NCBI GenBank assembly: GCA_047635695.1
Contig: JBLILN010000010.1
Coordinates: 1 to 64,000 of the forward strand
DNA from: UBA2136 sp047635695
Lineage (GTDB): Bacteria; Pseudomonadota; Alphaproteobacteria; UBA2136
Direction of reading: 5' to 3'
DNA length: 64,000 nt
This document shows, one piece after another, positions 34,148-42,244 of the stretch (the stretch's first letter is position 1; every line of letters begins with the position of its first letter). A model generated the notes under the pieces. The model worked only from the letters and a program-made list of their open reading frames with translations. It searched no databases and had not been told where the DNA came from. The position numbers and the translations under genes are program-made.

Positions 34148-35794
34148 ATGGACACAAAAAAATCTCAAGCGTTCAATGAACGTTATCAAGCGGCGGCACT
34201 TCAAGCTCAAAAAACAGCGCGAAGTATTGCAAAAGAAGCGGAGGTACATGCCGCTTTGGTTGATGAAAACAAAAGACGAGCTGAAGCAAAAACGTCTATG
34301 GGGCAAAAGCAACGTAGCCGCTTTATGCGTAAGGTTGTGTACTTTAAACAAAGGCGTTTAAAGGCTTTTAACGACTTAGCGCGTTGGCAGCGATGGTTGT
34401 TTTTATCAGCTGCGCTTGTCTGTTTTATAGCTTTAATTCTATCCATAACCTTTTTAGCTTCTTCTGCCACGGTGGTTGCGGCCTTGGGTATATTACAAAT
34501 GGTTTTAATTAAGGTGCTGTTTTTTGGCCCTAAAATTATTAAAAGTCTTTTTGTATTGGTTAAAGCTTTTACACGCACAGTGACGGGCATTATTGCGCTT
34601 AAAAAACGTCGTAACCTTTATAAAAGCCAGTTTAAACACGATACTGTTACGATAAAAGCAGGTGGACATTTGTATACGTCTGAATTAACGTCAAAATCGG
34701 GTCAAACGGTCACTTTAAAAAGTTCTACCTTAGACTATGGTTTGGACGGTTTTCGTGTCATGAATTTGGGCATTGTTGTTGTTTGTTTTAATGTTGTTCG
34801 TTATTTGCTTTCTGTTGTTGTGTCGTTATTGATGGTGACCTCTAAGGTGTTTTTGAATGTTGTTTCATTTAAATTTATCAGTGAAGGGTTGTTTAATGGT
34901 GTTGCACCTTTATGGGCAATTGTTTCACCTTCTGCGCCTGAGCCACATCACGGTAATTTTATGACGGGCGCCTTTTGGATGTACCTTATTTTTAATTTTA
35001 AAAGTGCGTATGTGCGTATGGATAAACCTGAAAATGTGGGCCCTGTTTATTTGGCAAAGCAGCCTCATATTGCGAAGCGAATTTACAATGAATTTGCGCC
35101 TAATATGGATACTGCTATTGACCCAAGTCAACCGCAAACAGTGATGGATGCCTTGGCATCTGGTGTAAATGTGACGGCGAGTGAAAAAGCAAATGACGTT
35201 TTAATTACAGCTTTAACAATACCCGGTGTGGCTGTTGCCCTTGTAAGTGGTGATTTTGCGACGGCACTTATATTCCTGGAAAACAGTGGTATGATGGTTG
35301 GTGCTGGCGGTAACCCAGATAAGCACGGCCATAGAATTTTTGTGATTGACGCTGAAAAACACCATGTGTGTATTCCAGCTGATATGAACATTACCGACTG
35401 TTTTGATACGGAAGTTGGGATGGTTATTTGTGCCAAAGGTACTTATAGTCGCCCCAAAATTGACTATGGTTTTTCTGGTTATAAAGTTGCACCTTGGTTG
35501 TCAGGTTTATTACTTGCTGTTATGGCTGTATGCGCGTCTTGGTATTTAGCAATACCTTGGCTGATAATTTCATTGCCATGGGTTATGGGTTATTTTATAG
35601 CTGTTCCTTGGTTGCGAATGTTGCTGAAAAAAATGGGTCTTGCTCAAATTTTACCGTCAAGCCGTTTTGGCCGTTTTATGAAAAAGTATTTTTCATGGGC
35701 TGTTGGTGGTCGTGTGAAGTTGCCTTATGTGTGGATGAAAAACCCACGTAATGAAAAGGAAACTTATATTTGGGAAATCTTAGTTAAAAGATAA
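34148..35794 (+). CDS. Hypothetical multi-pass membrane protein
   Basis: I do not recognise this protein of about 548 residues. The N-terminal 75 residues are charged and helical, rich in Lys, Arg and Glu. Two strong hydrophobic segments follow at 80-130. A soluble stretch with KAGGHLYTSELTSKSGQTVT is next, then two helices around 195-235. A second soluble region of about 240 residues is followed by C-terminal helices near 450-500. GGGGG ends 5 bases before the chosen ATG. It has its own terminator, so it is a single-gene unit next to the hybrid kinase. Confidence 0.6.
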   Translation: MDTKKSQAFNERYQAAALQAQKTARSIAKEAEVHAALVDENKRRAEAKTSMGQKQRSRFMRKVVYFKQRRLKAFNDLARWQRWLFLSAALVCFIALILSITFLASSATVVAALGILQMVLIKVLFFGPKIIKSLFVLVKAFTRTVTGIIALKKRRNLYKSQFKHDTVTIKAGGHLYTSELTSKSGQTVTLKSSTLDYGLDGFRVMNLGIVVVCFNVVRYLLSVVVSLLMVTSKVFLNVVSFKFISEGLFNGVAPLWAIVSPSAPEPHHGNFMTGAFWMYLIFNFKSAYVRMDKPENVGPVYLAKQPHIAKRIYNEFAPNMDTAIDPSQPQTVMDALASGVNVTASEKANDVLITALTIPGVAVALVSGDFATALIFLENSGMMVGAGGNPDKHGHRIFVIDAEKHHVCIPADMNITDCFDTEVGMVICAKGTYSRPKIDYGFSGYKVAPWLSGLLLAVMAVCASWYLAIPWLIISLPWVMGYFIAVPWLRMLLKKMGLAQILPSSRFGRFMKKYFSWAVGGRVKLPYVWMKNPRNEKETYIWEILVKR

Positions 35795-35811
35795 TACTTG
35801 TAAGCGAATAT

Positions 35812-35841
35812 AAAAAGAGCCCTCTTGGGGCTCTTTTTTTT
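35812..35841 (+). terminator. Intrinsic terminator
   Basis: AGAGCCC-TCTTG-GGGCTCT between A and T tracts, downstream of the membrane protein gene. Confidence 0.88.
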
Positions 35842-35857
35842 GATGTGTATAATAATA

Positions 35858-35947
35858 TTTAACTACTTGGTAAATTATACATTTAACCATTTGGCTTATT
35901 ATATAAAGATTAACCTCATCGTTATGTTAAACTATTTGGTATAAGAT
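35858..35947. repeat. Three imperfect 22-base direct repeats
   Basis: Units at 35858-35879, 35882-35903 and 35927-35947 share TTTAACTACTTGG, TTTAACCATTTGG and TTAAACTATTTGG, each followed by an AT-rich end. The first two are 24 bases apart. They lie between convergent genes, where a promoter is not expected. Confidence 0.55.
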
Positions 35948-35948
35948 G

Positions 35949-36659
35949 TTAAGCGGTTGCTGGTCTAAGCACCATGCGCTTGTTAAGTAGGCTGTTGGTA
36001 CGCACAACCACACCTGCATGCATATCTTTTTTACCCTCCATTAAAATAACGCCGCCCATTGGTGCACGCCATTTACGGCCGAGCCTTTCAAATGTTTGAC
36101 TATACTTGTGTACCCATTCGCGGTCGGTGGGAGGGACGTAAAGGGCATAATTGTTTTGAACAGGCAAGAATGCGCTTTCCTTAAAGGCGCGCATTAATTG
36201 TCCTTGGCTAAAAGGCAGGCCACGTGCAAGGGGTGAAATTTCACGATGACTCCAAGCGCCTGCGCGGTTGGGCACAATGGCAAGTAGGCGGCCACAGTCT
36301 TTTAAAACGCGATTGCATTCCCACATTAACGCCGTTTCATCCTTGCAAAACTCAAGGCTATGTACCAATAAAATGGCATCAAAAAAACAATCCATAAAGG
36401 GCAGGTATTCTTCTGTCACCAAGGTGGCACGGTTGGGTTGCCTATCGGGCCAACAGACACCGCCCATGCTTGCGGGCATGGCGCAAAATACTTGGGCTTC
36501 TTTAAGCCAAAGTTTGATATAAGGTGTCCCAAAACCCAGTACCAGAATACGCTTACCCTGAATGTCAGGCCACATGTCCTGTAAGGCCGACTGAATTTGT
36601 CGACGCACAACGTGGCCCGTGGGTGTTCTGTACCAATCTCTGAGGTTTAAGATATCCAA
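35949..36659 (-). CDS. SAM-dependent methyltransferase, alphaproteobacterial gloB-neighbour type
   Basis: The 236-residue protein begins MDILNLRDWYRTPTGHVVRR. It has the SAM-binding segment RILVLGFGTPY near residue 38, LPFMDCFFDAILLVHSLE, and RVLKDCGRLLAIVPNR. This matches the methyltransferase often found beside gloB in Alphaproteobacteria; gloB lies 0.6 kb away on the other strand. The target is not known. Its start overlaps the upstream region of the divergent 2H-type gene. Confidence 0.78.
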   Translation of the reverse strand: MDILNLRDWYRTPTGHVVRRQIQSALQDMWPDIQGKRILVLGFGTPYIKLWLKEAQVFCAMPASMGGVCWPDRQPNRATLVTEEYLPFMDCFFDAILLVHSLEFCKDETALMWECNRVLKDCGRLLAIVPNRAGAWSHREISPLARGLPFSQGQLMRAFKESAFLPVQNNYALYVPPTDREWVHKYSQTFERLGRKWRAPMGGVILMEGKKDMHAGVVVRTNSLLNKRMVLRPATA

Positions 36660-36738
36660 TATATTACCTGTTTTGTCCCTAGTTAAGTGCTTGCGTGCTA
36701 TGATATCATGGGGACAGTATTATAAAAAGGGTGATAAT

Positions 36739-37269
36739 TTGCTGAATATAGCGCTGACATTTTCAGATAGGGACAATCAGGCACTTGGCCTTGTAGCCAA
36801 AAAATTAGACCTTCTTGTGCCTTCTGTTTATCGGACGGGCGAAAATTCTATACCACATATAACAATTGCACATATTGACGGTGACAAAAACAATGCTGAA
36901 AAAAGGTGGCAAGTACTTATGGGGCGGGGCTTTAAGCTTGAGTATGACGTGATCATAAAATGTTTTTGTGTCGATGCGCCTTGGGAAGAAAGGGTTTATA
37001 CGTCCTTTTTAATGGAAGAATTTGGTAAATATGCGAAGTTGCAGGACGCTGTGCTGCAGGCTTTTCAAGAAAAAGAAGTACATAGTGGCTTGGGCGCTGA
37101 CTTTCTACCTCATATTACATTAAGTTGTCATTTAGACTTGGCGAAAGTGCGTAAGATAAAATCTATTAAGCCACCTTTTAAGCGCACAAAAGCTTATTTG
37201 ACCATTGGTAGTCGTGACAGTTATGGCCGTATGGAAAAGATATTTTTTAGACATGAAATAGAAGGTTAA
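36739..37269 (+). CDS. 2H phosphoesterase-like protein (two HxT motifs)
   Basis: The protein is about 176 residues with two histidine motifs, PHITIAHI near residue 36 and PHITLSCH near 130. This is the spacing pattern of the 2H phosphoesterase (LigT/CPDase) superfamily, which acts on 2',3'-cyclic phosphates in RNA or cyclic nucleotides. I favour the TTG at 36739, because AAGGG lies 7 bases before it and it directly precedes the first beta strand. The ATG at 36700 is an alternative. It runs into gloB with a 5-base gap and is cotranscribed. Specific substrate unknown. Confidence 0.6.
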   Translation: MLNIALTFSDRDNQALGLVAKKLDLLVPSVYRTGENSIPHITIAHIDGDKNNAEKRWQVLMGRGFKLEYDVIIKCFCVDAPWEERVYTSFLMEEFGKYAKLQDAVLQAFQEKEVHSGLGADFLPHITLSCHLDLAKVRKIKSIKPPFKRTKAYLTIGSRDSYGRMEKIFFRHEIEG

Positions 37270-37274
37270 CCATA

Positions 37275-37991
37275 TTGTTAAATATTAATATAGTAAACGC
37301 TTTTGAAGATAATTATATCTTTATGCTGACCTGTGATGTCACGGGTGAAGTTGCTGTGGTTGACCCCGGTGATGCGGCTGTTGTTATGGATTTTTTAGGT
37401 GATCAAAAATTAGCTAAAATTTTCATTACCCACCATCACCATGACCATATTGGCGGTGTTGAAAAGCTGGTGGAAAAATATGGCTGTGATGTGATTGCCT
37501 TTAAGGGAGATCAAAATCGTATTCCATGTATAACGGCGACGGTAGGCGAGGGGGATAAGGTACAAGTGGGGCATGCGCAGGCATCGGTGATGTCTATTCC
37601 CGGTCATACAACAGGGCATATTGGTTATTACTTTGCGGATGAAAAAGCTTTGTTTTGTGGGGATACATTGTTTGTAGCGGGTTGCGGTAGGTTGTTTGAA
37701 GGTACGGCTGATATAATGTTTAACTCAATGGTTAAATTAAATTTATTGCCTGATGATACGGCTGTTTACTGCGCCCATGAATATACACTGGCCAATTTAA
37801 ATTTTGCCACCCATGTTGCCCCTGATGATATCAAAATTAAAGAATCGCTAAAGCTTGCAAGCAAAAAACGACAGGCGCGCAAGGCGACTGTGCCAAGCAC
37901 TATAGGGGTAGAAAAAGAACATAATGTCTTTTTAAAAGCAAAAACAGTGCAAGAATTTGCACGCTTTCGCCAATTAAAGGATAATTTTTAA
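37275..37991 (+). CDS. gloB: Hydroxyacylglutathione hydrolase (glyoxalase II)
   Basis: This metallo-beta-lactamase fold enzyme hydrolyses S-lactoylglutathione and completes the pathway begun by the gloA product at 3.2 kb. Metal ligands are visible in THHHHDHIGG near residue 54, GHTTGH near 111, CGDTLF near 130 and CAHEYTLANLNF near 168. Length, 238 residues, is slightly short but normal for the group. The start is TTG at 37275, with GAAGG about 9 bases upstream. Confidence 0.93.
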   Translation: MLNINIVNAFEDNYIFMLTCDVTGEVAVVDPGDAAVVMDFLGDQKLAKIFITHHHHDHIGGVEKLVEKYGCDVIAFKGDQNRIPCITATVGEGDKVQVGHAQASVMSIPGHTTGHIGYYFADEKALFCGDTLFVAGCGRLFEGTADIMFNSMVKLNLLPDDTAVYCAHEYTLANLNFATHVAPDDIKIKESLKLASKKRQARKATVPSTIGVEKEHNVFLKAKTVQEFARFRQLKDNF

Positions 37992-37992
37992 G

Positions 37993-38508
37993 TTATTTAT
38001 TTTTACGCATAACGCGGATATAACGTAATTTATCCGTTTTGTCACTTTTAGGCGCTGTCATGCCCATAAGCATGTCGCCTTTTTGTAGCGGAATGCCGTT
38101 AAACGTTTCATCTTCATCTACAATATGTGTTTTCCATACGGTGCCGATGTCACCCTTCTCATCAATGGTGATGGCGATATGCTGGTCGTCTAAAAATTGA
38201 TAGTGTAATTTTGCAGGTTTATTTGTAAAATGGGATTCAAGTTCAAACCTATCTTGCGTATAGGCTTTTGCTTGGTCTGAAACCAATGAGCGCATATGCC
38301 CGTCGTCGTAAAATCCATAAATTTGTGACGGTGCAAGGTAGTCACTGTCTGAATATTGCTGGCCAAAGCTACCAGGCAAGAAGGTGACAACGTGCCATGC
38401 CCCGATTAAATTGTTTTTATTGGCGCTTACTTTCTCTGTTAAATTTTCGGCCTGTGTTGTGTTATTTATGAACGCGAAAAGTGCAAAGAGAATGAATATT
38501 TTTTTCAT
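37993..38508 (-). CDS. Hypothetical secreted protein
   Basis: This 171-residue protein has a signal peptide (MKKIFILFALFAFINNTTQA) and a beta-rich mature part beginning LIGAWHVVTFLPG. This resembles lipocalin-like or similar beta-barrel domains in tone, but I cannot name a family. It is 15 bases downstream of crcB and probably cotranscribed. It ends one base after the convergent gloB stop. Confidence 0.6.
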   Translation of the reverse strand: MKKIFILFALFAFINNTTQAENLTEKVSANKNNLIGAWHVVTFLPGSFGQQYSDSDYLAPSQIYGFYDDGHMRSLVSDQAKAYTQDRFELESHFTNKPAKLHYQFLDDQHIAITIDEKGDIGTVWKTHIVDEDETFNGIPLQKGDMLMGMTAPKSDKTDKLRYIRVMRKNK

Positions 38509-38523
38509 AGGTTTTGTATCCTT

Positions 38524-38880
38524 TTATTTAAGTAACCACATGCCAACGAAGAAGGCAAAAATGGAAAGGGTTACTGTGGCTGTAATATAAAGTGCAGCTT
38601 TTAAAAGCTCACCTTTGCCAATGAGGTACATGCTTTCCATGCTGAAAGTTGAAAAGGTGGTAAAGGCACCAAGTGCGCCAACCACCAAAAAGAGCCTCGT
38701 CGTTTCTGATATATTTAAATAGAGGGCGTTGGCTTCGAGCAGTGCGCCTAAGGCGAGTGACCCTAATATGTTGACGATAATAGTGGCGTATGGAAAGTTT
38801 GTGAGGCCCACAAGGTTCATAACGCCATAACGGCCAAGGGCTCCAACGGCGCCACCAGCGGCAACTGCAAGTAAAGACAT
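38524..38880 (-). CDS. crcB: Fluoride ion channel CrcB/Fluc
   Basis: This 118-residue four-helix protein has the Fluc signatures GGAVGALGRYG at the N terminus, the conserved asparagine in IIVNILGSLALG, and GALGAFTTFSTFSME in helix 3. It exports fluoride as a dual-topology dimer. I looked for a fluoride riboswitch upstream and did not find a convincing one. Confidence 0.93.
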   Translation of the reverse strand: MSLLAVAAGGAVGALGRYGVMNLVGLTNFPYATIIVNILGSLALGALLEANALYLNISETTRLFLVVGALGAFTTFSTFSMESMYLIGKGELLKAALYITATVTLSIFAFFVGMWLLK

Positions 38881-39069
38881 TTTTTATTCCGATTTATTAT
38901 TTTAAGTAGTTTAGCTTAATGCGAACCATTTGCCAATTATTCGTATATGTTTATGTTAAAGCCTTGTAATTAAGCTTTGAAGGCTTATATATGGTTTATA
39001 GATTTACTTATACGTTTAACAAAGCTTTTACAGGCTGTTGAAATTCTTTGTGGCTTATTACCACGTTCC

Positions 39070-39082
39070 GCACGTTTCGTGC
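39070..39082 (+). promoter_or_regulatory. Leader hairpin upstream of a small membrane gene
   Basis: GCACG-TTT-CGTGC, seven bases before the TGAGG ribosome binding site. A near copy (GCAC-ATTTC-GTGC) is in the leader at 41705. Confidence 0.45.
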
Positions 39083-39100
39083 ATTATTGAGGTTATAATT

Positions 39101-39427
39101 ATGTTACTAGAAATTGAATCATTTATTCAAAGCATATATTACAATCCTACCTTTACAGACGGCGCTATTTTCTTTCCTTGCTTTTTGCTTGTATTATTTC
39201 TTGGTGCTTTACTGGGGAATAAACTTAAAGGTGTTGGCGTTTTTTTAGCGGCTTTACCAATGCTCATTGTTGGCCTTTACGTTGATAATTTTGCTGTGGG
39301 TTACCGTCTCAGCGACATTGAATTTGTTATGTCAGCACTTGCTCTATTGATAGTCGGTAGTATGGCGCTTTACTATGCTGTGCTTTGTGAGAAAAATAAA
39401 GCTTCAGGCGATGATGAATCTCAATAG
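39101..39427 (+). CDS. Hypothetical small membrane protein
   Basis: From the ATG at 39101, preceded by TGAGG, the protein is 108 residues. It has three hydrophobic segments at about 23-40, 45-60 and 77-95 and an acidic C terminus. No family is recognised. It has its own hairpin leader and terminator. Confidence 0.55.
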   Translation: MLLEIESFIQSIYYNPTFTDGAIFFPCFLLVLFLGALLGNKLKGVGVFLAALPMLIVGLYVDNFAVGYRLSDIEFVMSALALLIVGSMALYYAVLCEKNKASGDDESQ

Positions 39428-39469
39428 GTTGAGATTTACAATGTAAAATTTAAAATTAAATAGCGAAAT

Positions 39470-39496
39470 AAAAAGCCCTCATAAGAGGGCTTTTTT
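39470..39496. terminator. Bidirectional intrinsic terminator (GCCCTC/GAGGGC type)
   Basis: GCCCTC-ATAA-GAGGGC in A and T tracts, placed between the small membrane gene and the convergent trmB gene. Confidence 0.85.
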
Positions 39497-39512
39497 GTGA
39501 TTGAAGGGGTTT

Positions 39513-40265
39513 TTATTCTTCTGCATGTTTAATAAGGGGTTTGCATTTTGTGTTTGATTTATCAACGTTGCGTTTAAATGCCATATACCAAGCCTTGCGC
39601 CCTTGTTTTATGGCTTTTTGCTCGTATTTTGTGCTATACCACCACTGAGGTGCTTTTGCCCATTCGTCTGGTGATATAGCTGTGGGGAAGAATATGTCAT
39701 GGTTATATACTTCACGGAGTATCCACATCATGTAATCAGGGATATCGGTGGCGATGAAAAGCGTGCCGTCTTCTTTAACGACTTTGTCAGCCAAATTTAA
39801 AAGTTCGTCGTTTATAATACGGCGTTTTTTTTGTTTGTTTTTTGGCCAAGGGTCGGGGTACAAAACAACCAATTCATCTACTGAATTTTTGGGTAACTGT
39901 TCTAGAAGTTCACGCGCGTCATCGCTGCAAATTTTAAGGTTTTGAATGTCTTTTTCTTCAATGGTGCGCACTAAAGATAAAAGACCGTTTTTATAGACCT
40001 CGCAGCCAATGAAATGTTTTTCAGGTTCGTTTTGTGAGCGTATAGCAATAGATTCACCATTACCCATACCCAGTTCAACCACTAAGTGGCTCACTTCTTT
40101 GTCAAAAAGTTGCTCGGGGGTAGTTTGGTTTGCCACAGGTACGCCATAGGCAGTTAAACGTTGCTCAAGTTTACCTTGTTCAGCTATGGACATGCGGCTA
40201 GACGTACGCCCGAAGGAACGCATGCGGCCAATTTTAACGAATGGTGTGTTTTCTGTATCTTTCAT
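39513..40265 (-). CDS. trmB: tRNA (guanine-N7-)-methyltransferase
   Basis: This enzyme forms m7G46 in tRNA. The SAM site ELGMGNGES lies near residue 57, followed by FIGCEVYKNGLL and the family signature YPDPWPKNKQKKRRI near 138. I chose the ATG at 40265, with GAGGGG directly upstream; the ATG at 40325 would add 20 residues without a good site. In many Alphaproteobacteria trmB follows metK. Here both are leftward, but three small secreted genes on the other strand separate them. Confidence 0.93.
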   Translation of the reverse strand: MKDTENTPFVKIGRMRSFGRTSSRMSIAEQGKLEQRLTAYGVPVANQTTPEQLFDKEVSHLVVELGMGNGESIAIRSQNEPEKHFIGCEVYKNGLLSLVRTIEEKDIQNLKICSDDARELLEQLPKNSVDELVVLYPDPWPKNKQKKRRIINDELLNLADKVVKEDGTLFIATDIPDYMMWILREVYNHDIFFPTAISPDEWAKAPQWWYSTKYEQKAIKQGRKAWYMAFKRNVDKSNTKCKPLIKHAEE

Positions 40266-40318
40266 AACCCCTCTTTTAAGGTAAATTGTATGCATCTGTA
40301 AAGTATTTTTTTGTACAG

Positions 40319-40347
40319 TTGTCAAAGCTATGGCAGTTTGTTATAAG
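40319..40347 (+). promoter_or_regulatory. Sigma-70 promoter candidate for secreted paralogue 1
   Basis: TTGTCA and TATAAG with a 17-base spacer, about 58 bases upstream of the start codon at 40405. Confidence 0.55.
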
Positions 40348-40404
40348 GCTTGTGGTTAAAAACATCTTTCTTACCTTTTTCTATATTTTATTGGAGTTCC
40401 TCTT

Positions 40405-40893
40405 ATGAAAAAATTACATATACCTATGTTTATTGTTTGTTTGTCTTTGAGTGTTATGGCGCCCGCAATGGCGGCTGAAAAAGACATGGACGAAATTGCT
40501 TCGACCCCTTGTGAAGCTGAGGTTTTGGCAGTTATATCACCAAAACTAGAAGCTTTGCGTACAAAATTACGTCGTCAAAAAGCCGCTGATAGTCGGTCGT
40601 ATTACGAAGTTTTTAAGCTTTATGAAAAGTTTTATTTAAGTTCTACAAAGTTTGACGTTGTGAAAGAGGCAGCGGACGCTGTGAGAATTTCTAGCGGCAG
40701 TGCTATATACTTTTGTAAAGTGAATGACGGCGATATGAATACAGGTGTTTCTTATAATCAAAATTTACCACCACGTCCGTCAGCCAATGAAACGATTCAT
40801 GGTCAGGCCTTGCCTGCTATTGATAAGTTTTATGCCGTGATGGATGATTTTATAAAAACACATTACAACCGCAAGGTTGCTAGGCGTTCATAA
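40405..40893 (+). CDS. Secreted two-cysteine protein, tandem paralogue 1
   Basis: This 162-residue protein is unknown to me. It has a signal peptide ending AMA near residue 23. The mature part is helical with exactly two cysteines, Cys36 and Cys104, which could form a disulfide. Landmarks shared with the next two genes are a D-x3-Y segment between them (ADSRSYYEVF), N-D-G after the second cysteine (CKVNDGDMNTG) and the C-terminal FIKTHYN. TTGGAG precedes the ATG, and a sigma-70 promoter candidate lies upstream. It ends in its own terminator. Confidence 0.65.
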   Translation: MKKLHIPMFIVCLSLSVMAPAMAAEKDMDEIASTPCEAEVLAVISPKLEALRTKLRRQKAADSRSYYEVFKLYEKFYLSSTKFDVVKEAADAVRISSGSAIYFCKVNDGDMNTGVSYNQNLPPRPSANETIHGQALPAIDKFYAVMDDFIKTHYNRKVARRS

Positions 40894-40908
40894 AGCTATA
40901 TCGAATTC

Positions 40909-40938
40909 AAAGAGTCCTTTTATAAGGGCTCTTTTTTA
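40909..40938 (+). terminator. Intrinsic terminator
   Basis: AGAG-CCTT and AAGG-CTCT arms with one mismatch, then a T run. Confidence 0.75.
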
Positions 40939-41070
40939 TGGCCTTGAATTAATGAATGTTTTGTAGTAGTTTGTGCATACTAAGTTGTATAACCTTCACG
41001 TTTTTTCGGTATTTATACCGTGTCCTTTTATAGGCATATTTATGCTTATCTTCCTTGCGAGGTAACCCTT

Positions 41071-41550
41071 ATGAAAAAATTAACGCTCATTCTCTGCGCT
41101 TTTTCCTTTGCTGTTAGCGCCCATGCATCTACCCTTAATTCACCAGATGAAGACTTAACGCCTTATATTTTTACACAGGTTGTTAAAATATGTCAGGCTA
41201 AAATTAAAACATCTCTTGAGCCTGAATTGGTTTTTATAAGAACATTATTTAAAAGTAAACAGGCTTTGGATGGCACAGATTACTACACGATTCATCGAAA
41301 ATTGAATGTGGGTCGTACAATTAATGCGCCTGGCTATAAAAATGTTTATTTGTTAAAAAAAGAGATTGCACGCCTTTCTATGAAGGCCGTGAAGCAATGT
41401 TTGTTAAATGGCGGCCGCTTAACGAGCCTGCATGATGTGCGTATGTCAGCAAACGAACATATTATAGAAATCAGAAAACATTTACAAGCACTACCCGCCT
41501 TAATGGATTTATATATTAAAGACCATTATAATAAGAAAAATGTTTACTGA
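41071..41550 (+). CDS. Secreted two-cysteine protein, tandem paralogue 2
   Basis: The protein is 159 residues from the ATG at 41071, preceded by GAGG in a small CCT-TGCG-AGG hairpin. The signal peptide is MKKLTLILCAFSFAVSAHA. The mature cysteines are Cys41 and Cys110, spaced as in paralogue 1. ALDGTDYYTIH, CLLNGGRLTS and YIKDHYNKKN mark the family. It is not similar to any domain I can name. A terminator follows. Confidence 0.65.
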   Translation: MKKLTLILCAFSFAVSAHASTLNSPDEDLTPYIFTQVVKICQAKIKTSLEPELVFIRTLFKSKQALDGTDYYTIHRKLNVGRTINAPGYKNVYLLKKEIARLSMKAVKQCLLNGGRLTSLHDVRMSANEHIIEIRKHLQALPALMDLYIKDHYNKKNVY

Positions 41551-41580
41551 TATAGCGAAATTTAAAGCCACTTTGGCAAA

Positions 41581-41606
41581 AAGCCTTCCTTGCGGAGGCT
41601 TTTATT
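41581..41606 (+). terminator. Intrinsic terminator
   Basis: AAGCC and GGCTT arms with an inner CC/GG pair around TTGC and one bulge, then a T run. TTGGCAAAAA precedes it, as in the terminator at 42195. Confidence 0.7.
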
Positions 41607-41738
41607 ATCGAAGTACTTGTTTTTGTGTATGGGGATACCTATATTTTATTTACTAAGTATGACCTACACGTTTGTCGCCTTATGAGGCGTAAAATTTCTA
41701 ATTCGCACATTTCGTGCATTTTACTGAGGATTTACCTT

Positions 41739-42182
41739 ATGAATAAATTAATTATAGTGGCTGTTACAGCTATGTTTTCACTTTCTGTTATGGCGGAGGG
41801 CTCTTTGAAGTTGAACGAGGATTATCGTGAGTATTGTAATCAGACACTTTTAGAAAGAACGAGCAGTGATAGGCAAAATCATAAGGATTTTTTCGATCAT
41901 AACAAATCTGTTGACGGTAAGGCATATATTCAGATTTTTACTGATGTCGACTCTGCAAGTTATAACTTTGTTAAAAGTTATGCAAACGCTACTATTAATT
42001 ATGGGGCAGCTGTTGGCGCTTGCATGATGAATGATGGCAATTTGAAGAGCTATAAAGAAGGATACCAGTCGGCTGAAGACTATCTAAAAATTAGCGTTGA
42101 TGAATTTAATAACCTTAGAATACAGTTTCAGCTTTATATAAAAAATATCTACAACCCTTCACAATTAAAGCCTCGACTATAG
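41739..42182 (+). CDS. Secreted two-cysteine protein, tandem paralogue 3
   Basis: The protein is 147 residues from the ATG at 41739, preceded by TGAGGA. It has a signal peptide ending VMA and mature cysteines Cys33 and Cys95. SVDGKAYIQIF, CMMNDGNLKS and YIKNIYNPS match the other members. A GCAC-ATTTC-GTGC hairpin lies in its leader. With the two genes upstream it forms a three-gene tandem array in which each gene has its own terminator. Confidence 0.65.
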   Translation: MNKLIIVAVTAMFSLSVMAEGSLKLNEDYREYCNQTLLERTSSDRQNHKDFFDHNKSVDGKAYIQIFTDVDSASYNFVKSYANATINYGAAVGACMMNDGNLKSYKEGYQSAEDYLKISVDEFNNLRIQFQLYIKNIYNPSQLKPRL

Positions 42183-42194
42183 CCGTATTGGCAA

Positions 42195-42226
42195 AAAAAG
42201 CCTCCGTTATGGAAGGCTTTTTTTTG
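42195..42226. terminator. Intrinsic terminator, possibly bidirectional
   Basis: AAAGCCT-CC and GG-AGGCTTT arms with one bulged A, in long A and T tracts, between the secreted gene and the convergent metK gene. Confidence 0.78.
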
Positions 42227-42244
42227 TGCTTAGTAGCCGAATGG

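Noticed and set aside
38881..38960. Possible fluoride riboswitch upstream of crcB (minus strand contains GGCAAATGGTTCGC)
   Set aside because: Only a short stretch resembles the consensus. The helix arms and the pseudoknot partner are not present.
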